Source: Symsagittifera roscoffensis
Lineage: Eukaryota > Xenacoelomorpha > Acoela > Convolutidae
Direction of reading: 5' to 3'
Assembly: GCF_963678635.1 (NCBI RefSeq)
Contig: NC_087067.1
Span: forward strand, 21,448,596 to 21,512,595
Length of the DNA stretch: 64,000 nt
Shown piece after piece: positions 57,752 to 64,000 of the stretch; the first letter of the stretch is position 1, and each line of letters starts with the position of its first letter. Both the position numbers and the translations under genes were made by a program. The notes beneath the pieces were generated by a model. It did not search any database. It was not told the origin of the DNA and saw nothing but the letters and a program-made list of their open reading frames with translations.

Positions 57752-58720
57752 GATGTAGTTAACGAGATCCCAATTTCACTAAATGTAGTCTCTGTACACA
57801 AACAACACTTACACTCGAATTTGGGCTGAACTATCATACTGATTTGATCATTGCACTTTAGCCATAGATAGTCAGATTGTCGGCCTGAAGTTTCGGAAAT
57901 TTGTCTTTAAGCAAAAATTTTGAGCAAATTTTGAAAACAGATTTTTCTGAACTATTTGGAATTCATTTTCTGGCGAATTGTCCCTGAAAAGCATATATGC
58001 AGCCAAGTCTCATTTTTATTAACCCACACATAATTCCCGCCGTATAACTTTATTCTTAATAAAAAGAGCATTTCTTTTCATTTCTGAGAAATCAGACAGA
58101 ATATATCTCAATGAATTTGATTCAGTTGTACTGAATGAAATACAGCTATCGGAAATACACGTTCACTTACCCTACAAAGAAGCTTCTTGTCATTAAGTGA
58201 ACGACTTCTCACTAAAGGGCTAAACTGCATAAAGACTAAAGCTATAGCGACAATTGTGACATTAAGTTTTGGCAAGAAATACATCTTTAAAAAGAAAGCT
58301 TTCTATAGAAAATTAATTATAAGAGTTATACTTTTTCAGATGAAATAAAGCTATTGTTACCTTCTGTGAATTTGGCCGCATTATATATCCTTGGGGCTAG
58401 TTTTAGTTTTAAGTAAAGTTTCAGTTAGGGTTTTGATGTCATCCGTGTTTTGAAGTCTGACTGTTGGCTATGGCTATGTTCGGACAAAATTTCACTTTCA
58501 GTTACAGTTACAATTGCGATCGCATCAAATACAGTTCAAGTTATGACGTTTGACTGCTTGAATAATTACATGATGTAAATAAATACACTTATAAATATTA
58601 ACCGAGGTTGTGAGGAGGCGGTCAAAAATAGACAACTTTTATTTCATACCTGTCAAAAAGTTAACAAATACTATATAAATCAATCAGAATTGCGAACAAA
58701 GCAACTCGGGAAAAAATACC
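57752..58720. other. unassigned AT-rich DNA
   Basis: A phrase near 58390-58450 resembles 23930-23985. No gene seen. Confidence 0.35.
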
Positions 58721-59048
58721 AGAGTCGAGATTTTTCACCTAATTTGAAGCAAGATTTGAGCGTTTTTTTTTATGACTACGCTCAAAATCTTGCTTCATAA
58801 TGAGCAGTTTGAGCAATTTTTGAGCGGTTTCTCTAAAAAAAAAACGCTCAAAAACCGCGCAAGATTTGAACGGTTCTTGAGCGGTTTTTCTAGATAAATC
58901 GCTCAGAAAGCGTTCAAATCTTGCGCGGTTTTTGAGCGGTTTTTTTAGATAAACCGCTCAAACCTCTCAAGATTTTGAGCGCAATCGTGTAAAAAATCGT
59001 CTCAGACCGCTCAATTCTTGCTTCAAATGAGGTGAAAAATCTCGACTC
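58721..59048. mobile_element. 328-bp foldback element
   Basis: The outer ~38 bp form an inverted repeat with few mismatches: GAGTCGAGATTTTTCACCT at the left, AGGTGAAAAATCTCGACTC at the right, extending inward through TTGAAGCAAGA-TTGAGCG. The interior repeats TTGAGCGGTTTTT in both orientations (about seven occurrences), so the whole segment can fold on itself. No coding capacity. Confidence 0.8.
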
Positions 59049-59121
59049 GGGGATTACCAAAGCCAAGACAAAAACTCTTGGTAATATCTTAGTAAGATTG
59101 GCCAATTTAGAAAAAAAATGG

Positions 59122-59210
59122 CACCACGAGGTCAAATTGTGTGTTTTGTGAACTGTAAGTGTATTGTGAAATAAGATAGCTCTCTTTGATCTTTCTTTGA
59201 TCTTGGGTCT
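59122..59210 (+). mobile_element. MITE family 1, left-end fragment
   Basis: CACGAGGTCAAATTGTGTG followed by TTTTGTGAACTGTAAG matches the left end of the family; the right part is lost. Confidence 0.55.
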
Positions 59211-59590
59211 CCTCCCGGGTCGAGGTCCGCGACTAATTTTTCGACTTTGTAAGTCGCGGTCACGATCGGAAAAAAATTAACAGCAATCGGCGCGACCAAA
59301 CAAAAGTTAACAGCAATTGGGGAAAATAAATCGTATGAAAGTGATTCCTTCGATGTTAAAAAAGTTTTCTATTCTCAGTGAAGCCCTGGTCGAGGTCGGG
59401 GACTTAAGATAAAACCATTGCGACTCAAAATGGGCACGTTGCAACTTTGAGCAACCAAAAAAATTTATGCGACTTTGCGCGACCCAAAAAAGATATGCTG
59501 TGATTTACCGTGACCCAAAAAAGGGAAGTTGAAACTATTGCGACTCCAAAGTGGTATGTTTGCGACATTGTGTGACCGAAACATAGTTCG
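59210..59590 (+). repeat. degenerate GCGACTTTG/GCGACCCAAAA minisatellite
   Basis: Units of about 35-50 bp with TGCGACT-(N)-GTGACCCAAAAAAG at 59420-59580. Looser versions with GTCGAGGTC lie from 59215. Non-coding. Confidence 0.5.
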
Positions 59591-59792
59591 TAAAAACTGT
59601 TCAAATTGTATAAAAAAATCTGCGCTGTGATAGTTGAGTATGCAAAATATAATCAGACAATAAGCAGTACGACAATTTGTCTTTTTTCAACGCGAAAAAA
59701 TCTCTACGAAATGTACAATTGAGAAAAATTGACAATTAAGCTTGAATTGGACTACTATGCAAGCTATCAAACAATTCTGCGCTTCCGTTAGA

Positions 59793-60041
59793 TGCCCGGG
59801 TAGCTTCCCAAATGGCATAATTCCCAAATGGCATAAAAATGGAAACTTTTCCCAAATGGCATAAATTTCAAGTTTTCATTGTAATTTAAACGTTTTCTAT
59901 CAATTTCTAATTCTATCATTTTGTCAGGAACGAAAACAATATGATTAACATTGACTCGCTTATATTAGAATTGTATAACTAGCATTTTATCATAAATGGG
60001 AATTTGTGATACCGTTTTTCAATACATAGGAACTGTATTGT
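59793..60041 (+). mobile_element. MITE family 2 relative with TTCCCAAATGGCATAA repeat
   Basis: Begins TGCCCGGGTAGC, carries three tandem TTCCCAAATGGCATAA units at 59806-59868, then AATTGTATAACTAGCATTTT and a terminal GTATTGTATGACTATCC. The end structure is like family 2. Confidence 0.5.
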
Positions 60042-60194
60042 ATGACTATCCAAGCCCAGCAACTTTTGCGATCTTTGTCAAATCTTGAAGAATTTTTGAA
60101 AAATCTCGAAGAAAAATGTTTGAAAACTTGTCAAGACCGTGTTAAGAATCTTGAAGACAAAAAGCAAAGATTACAAAGAACCTTGAAAACTTCA
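60042..60194 (+). CDS. candidate exon encoding a coiled coil
   Basis: 51 codons from an ATG at 60042 to a consensus donor, GTAAGT, at 60195. The peptide is Leu/Glu/Lys/Gln rich with heptad-like spacing (LSNLEEFLKNLEEKCLKT and following), which suggests a coiled coil. Read through the donor, the frame continues to 60371, but that part is low quality. No downstream exon was located. The ATG lies at the edge of a MITE-like segment, so the true start may be upstream. Confidence 0.35.
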
Positions 60195-60555
60195 GTAAGT
60201 TTTTATAAATACCTTGAATCTAAGAATAGAAGTGCATTTTTTGTTGAATTTGGTGGTACATTTGAACGAATTCAGTCTCAAATAATTATAAAATTAACGA
60301 TTGCAAAAAATATTAACATAAACATACTGAGAGCAGTCACATTTTTTTTCGAATACCCGCTATTTCTCTGATATTAAGCGTTAAAATCTCAAATAGCAAA
60401 CTGAAAATCATTTTTTCATCTCCAAAAATCCAAAAAAACTTGAACAGTTAAAGCTTTGATCTAAAAGCAAATGAAAAACTTTCAAACTTCATAATTTTGT
60501 AACTAGTTCATCAAACTAATTTTGATGTAATTTGTATATTTTTGTAGCGAAAAAG
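60195..60555. other. unassigned AT-rich DNA
   Basis: Possible intron after the coiled-coil exon. No other feature. Confidence 0.35.
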
Positions 60556-60559
60556 ATCA

Positions 60560-60905
60560 TTTTTTAAAATCTTTTAGTCGCCAAAGTCTGAAATTGGTCG
60601 CATAAGTTACGCCGCTGAATTTTGGCTCGCGCCGTTTTCTGAGAGGCGCCGCTCGTGCCGCTCCACCTTGGTTGTAAAACTCCCAGATGATTTTTTTTTT
60701 GGTTATGAAAGACTTGATATATCAAATAAGGGTGGCGAAATTTTGGTCGCGCCATCTCCATATTGGTCGCAAAATTGCGGTGAATCTCTTTGGTCGCCAA
60801 AATCTAAAAATGCCAAGTTTCAGTCAAAAACGTCTGGACATGCCAAAATGTGGTTGCGAAAGTCTCATGACATCAAAAGTTGTTGGAAAACCTAGGCATA
60901 AGTCG
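60560..60905 (+). repeat. GGTCGC/GTCTGGACATGCC minisatellite
   Basis: Degenerate ~35-bp units with TTGGTCGC-AAA and GTCTGGACATGCCAAAATG. Shared with 57085-57185. Short frames in it (60564-60800, 60668-60895, 60687-60938) are products of the repetition. Confidence 0.6.
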
Positions 60906-62241
60906 CAAACCTTGACCCACGATTGTGGTTCTAAATAAGTATTTTCAGTCAATGCAAATCAAACATTTACACGCAGTGCTACAAAATTTAATCTAAACTA
61001 AAGGTACTGATTGCAAGATATCAATTTAGGATAAAACCTTGAATTAAACCCCGAAGTTCAGAAGATTTGCCATAGTAGTTTAAGAAAATCAATCAAATGT
61101 ATAACTCAAAGTGGACCGAAATAAATAAAGCCGAAAAGCAATTTGCCAGAAAATTTTTTTCAAGCTGTTGAAACATTATAATACTCGATATACATGGTGA
61201 CCATGTTTAGCGTATTTCTAGTTTGTGTTTCTCAAAAGTATACTTGTCTCAAAGTTTTTGTTTTGCAATTGTTATTCATTATGCAATGAAAAAATATCGG
61301 AACGTATTTTTATTGCTTGGTGGCGACAAACAAAAAGATTTTTGCTTCAAAACCAAGTTGATGAGCGTAAAAACAATTTATAATCATGGTTTTTGGAATT
61401 TAGTTTACAAAAGTTTACTAAATGAAAACTAAAAGGGTAAATTGAAAATATTTTGTATGCTGCCACCAAACCTAGTTTCAGGCTTATCATGAGTTCGCTA
61501 TTTTTGAACATCATCTTATTAATTATCAAACTATTTGAATCGAACTTAGTTGAAAAGTTATGATTACTTTTTTGCTTTTTGTTTTTCTTACTCTTCTAGG
61601 TAACCTGTATGATTCTGACACATCGGAAAGCTCTAATACCGGACTTCGAGCGCTGACTACGCAACTGTTTCTTTTTTTTTATTTATACATTTATCTGGAG
61701 AGACGGACGGCATAACAGCTTGCAATTATTTGGGAACCATACTTGAAATCAATTGAATATAAATTTACAATTTTTTTTTGTTGTTGAGCTACTGCCATTA
61801 CACATTATCAACATTTCGTTGCCTCGTTTTTCTTGAGACGACGGGCAGTTAGGAAATTGAGGCGACAGGCAGTTTAAATTGCATGCATTCGGAAAAGTTT
61901 AAGAATTTATTGAGTCGACTCAACAAATTGTGAAATAGTCCACATTCATGTAAGTTATCCTTGAACATTAAACTATATATTGGGTGCTTCTTTTTTAAGA
62001 ATGCCATTAACAGATTTACTAATTCTGTTCATAAGCAAAAAGTGTCAGCGTGATTGTGTCAGCACTCTTATATGACCAGTTTGTAACATGCAATAATAAA
62101 TGTTTCGACTGTTCTTTAGTATATTTAGGATAAAATTTTAAGAAAAACAATGGGAAAAAATTGGTTGATTTTTTTCAAAAAATTTCTCACAATAAATTTC
62201 TCACAGTGAGCTTGTTTCGCAATTAGTTCAGAGCGAAATTA
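60906..62241. other. unassigned AT-rich DNA
   Basis: Small open frames (61223-61432 +, 61347-61529 -) lack motifs. Nothing else supported. Confidence 0.35.
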
Positions 62242-62403
62242 ATGAGTCTAAGTCAACAGGCCGACGGAAGCTCACGCAGAAGGGACTTGAAGCAGAAGCT
62301 TACTCTGTACAACGTTAAATTGTCAACAGTAAAAAGTTTATTCACAAAATGTCGACTTGAAGTCCCTAATTTTACAATTCGGCTTGCAGTCCCGTTGGTT
62401 TGA
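62242..62403 (+). CDS. small open frame, unidentified
   Basis: 53 codons from ATG at 62242 to TGA at 62401. A basic peptide (an RRR motif then Lys/Leu-rich) with balanced composition. The segment after an AACAG at 62254-62258 could also be an exon. A longer - strand frame (62253-62546) overlaps and cannot be excluded. No function assigned. Confidence 0.2.
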   Translation: MSLSQQADGSSRRRDLKQKLTLYNVKLSTVKSLFTKCRLEVPNFTIRLAVPLV

Positions 62404-62872
62404 CGCAAAATTAAGACATAATAGGGGGTTCGGAAATTAGACGGCTCAAAAAAACAGAATTTGGAAATTAATTTTTTTTGCAAAACTAGCATATTGGACA
62501 CGAAGCAAAAAGTTAAAAACATTTTTAGCTTGAAACAAACATTCAAAATACAAAAATAGAGTTAGTAATCTGTTTGCACATCAAATTATTTTTTTAAATG
62601 ATTGAGAAAACGTTAATCAAAATATATAAAAACATTTTTGAAATGCATAATTTATACAAAAACGGCGTGTGAAAAAATGATTTGCATTGAAGAAAACTCG
62701 AATGAAAGTAGTTACTTGTAGGAAGCGAAAGTTATAAGTAATAACTTTAAAAATTTCACGAACGTTATTGATATAATTACGTCTAGTTTTCCATAGTTTA
62801 ATTTAGTTTTTTTGGTCTCGTCTATTTTGTTAGGTGCCCACACAATATAATGTTTTTTAGATTTGTTTTCAG
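62404..62872. other. unassigned AT-rich DNA
   Basis: Ends in a strong acceptor-like pyrimidine tract before 62873. Confidence 0.35.
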
Positions 62873-63090
62873 GGCATCAATATCTCTCTTTGAGATCATA
62901 CAAAAAACTTGAATTAATTCCGCATAAAATCTGCATTTCAAACAAGCGCGCTGAATATACTGCTGGAGAAATGATTTACAACAATTGCTATTATACCCTG
63001 TTAATAACGCATAAAAATTTAATTTTGTGTATTCAAACTTGTCCGAGAAAAATCAAAAGCCAGCCTGAGAATTTGTTTGTGACCACCTAA
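62873..63090 (+). CDS. candidate terminal exon, unidentified
   Basis: A strong acceptor (ATTTGTTTTCAG at 62861-62872) is followed by 72 open codons to TAA at 63088-63090. The peptide is mixed, with Tyr, Ile, His and three Cys, and no repetition. The codon entered across the junction needs one base from the previous exon. No upstream exon could be placed and no family is recognised. Confidence 0.4.
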
Positions 63091-64000
63091 AAAAGTTAAT
63101 AACGCGTAAGTTTTCAAAATCTTTTTGAATATTAGTTGTCAAACCTTAGTGTTTTTTGTTTATTGATTAAAAAAATATTTCTTGATAAGGATTTTCTGAC
63201 AGTTTTCAATGACCAACATAACAATTTTTGATGTGCTTTGCAATGGCATTGTTGTCTGAGTCGAATTTTCAAATTTACGTTTTGACCAAGGTTATGGCTG
63301 AACAAGATGTCATAACCTGACTAGAAATCCATACTTGGTGGAAACAAAAGCGATTTTGACCAAATTGATCAAAATATTCAAAAAAAACCTGGGCCCCGGC
63401 GTTTGAATTGTAAATTTTCCAAAATGTAACAAGGATAGCCGATTTTTGTGCAAGTAGAACAGAATGTTCCGGCAAAAATTTCGCACATTTTCTTTTGCAG
63501 TTTTTTGATTTTTTGAAAATTTTGATTCCAAAAAGGCGCTGAAATACTCAAAGTAAACAAAGATTACTTCAGTAAAACTAAGTTTAAACGTTTTGAAATA
63601 AACTATTGTGTAAGTTTTTAAGCAATTAAATTAACACCGCTCGCTCGCTTTATTCGCTCGAAATAAGACCAAAATCAAAAATTTCAAACCAGTTTTTCCC
63701 GACACTGAAAGAACTTTTTGGAAATGTGGTTGTTCGAATCACGACTAAAAAGCTTTGATTTGATATATCACTGAACCCAGCCTGAGGATTATTTGTTGTA
63801 CTCAATTTTGCGTCGAAAAAAAGAGAAAAAATTAAAACACACCCATATACAAAATTGCTCCCTTTTTTCAATGGTCGGAACAATTATGTGTGCGCGTTTT
63901 CTTTCCTGCAGCGAGATACTAATGTTCAAAAAGCAATCAAAACTGAATTACTTCAAGCTTATTTGTCAAAAATGTTGATCTCACGACATCAATTAGAGGT
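63091..64000. other. unassigned AT-rich DNA
   Basis: Contains a partial copy of the 24655-25015 repeat arm (63730-63745) and a CTCGCTCGCT run near 63640. No gene supported. Confidence 0.35.

Overview
The window is AT-rich eukaryotic DNA, almost certainly from an invertebrate animal. The evidence is several diverged LTR retrotransposons (BEL/Pao and two Ty3/gypsy families), many short non-autonomous DNA transposons, microsatellites, and exon-like segments bounded by GT/AG splice signals. No operons, rRNA, tRNA or conserved housekeeping gene was recognised, and the species cannot be named from this sequence.

Layout. 1-5.1 kb: unassigned DNA, a roughly 400-bp (CAA)n tract and two weak coding candidates. 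5.1-8.1 kb: a transposon-like end followed by a tandem pair of 1.2-kb repeats (family R). 8.1-15.1 kb: a degenerate array of ~1.15-kb tandem units, one interrupted by a 1.09-kb inverted-repeat element. 15.1-21.2 kb: the best host-gene candidate, four exons on the + strand (17007-21176) with compatible splice phases, whose introns carry MITEs. 21.2-25.3 kb: MITE and LTR scraps and a possible decayed exon. 25.3-29.8 kb: a BEL/Pao remnant present twice in tandem, each copy with nine ~36-bp minisatellite units, the C-terminal end of a BEL-type Pol, and an LTR. 30.2-41.6 kb: two tandem copies of a Ty3/gypsy element (gypsy-1) that has lost its reverse transcriptase core, followed by a decayed A/C-rich third reading frame. 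42.7-46.3 kb: a BEL LTR fragment and a 204-codon terminal exon on the - strand. 46.3-53.5 kb: a complete but mutated Ty3/gypsy element (gypsy-2) with 291-bp LTRs, a 5-bp target duplication, primer-binding site, polypurine tract, gag and pol. 53.5-64 kb: minisatellites, a second tandem pair of family R, a 328-bp foldback element and a few exon candidates.

The window is mainly a record of mobile-element activity and decay. Both gypsy families and the BEL element are disabled by stops, frameshifts or deletions. The two tandem duplications (BEL and gypsy-1) share lesions between copies, so they were made by genomic duplication after inactivation and not by fresh transposition. The most open items are the unidentified four-exon gene, the A/C-rich third frame of gypsy-1, and family R with its CpG-rich conserved core. 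All alignments and identity estimates were made by eye.
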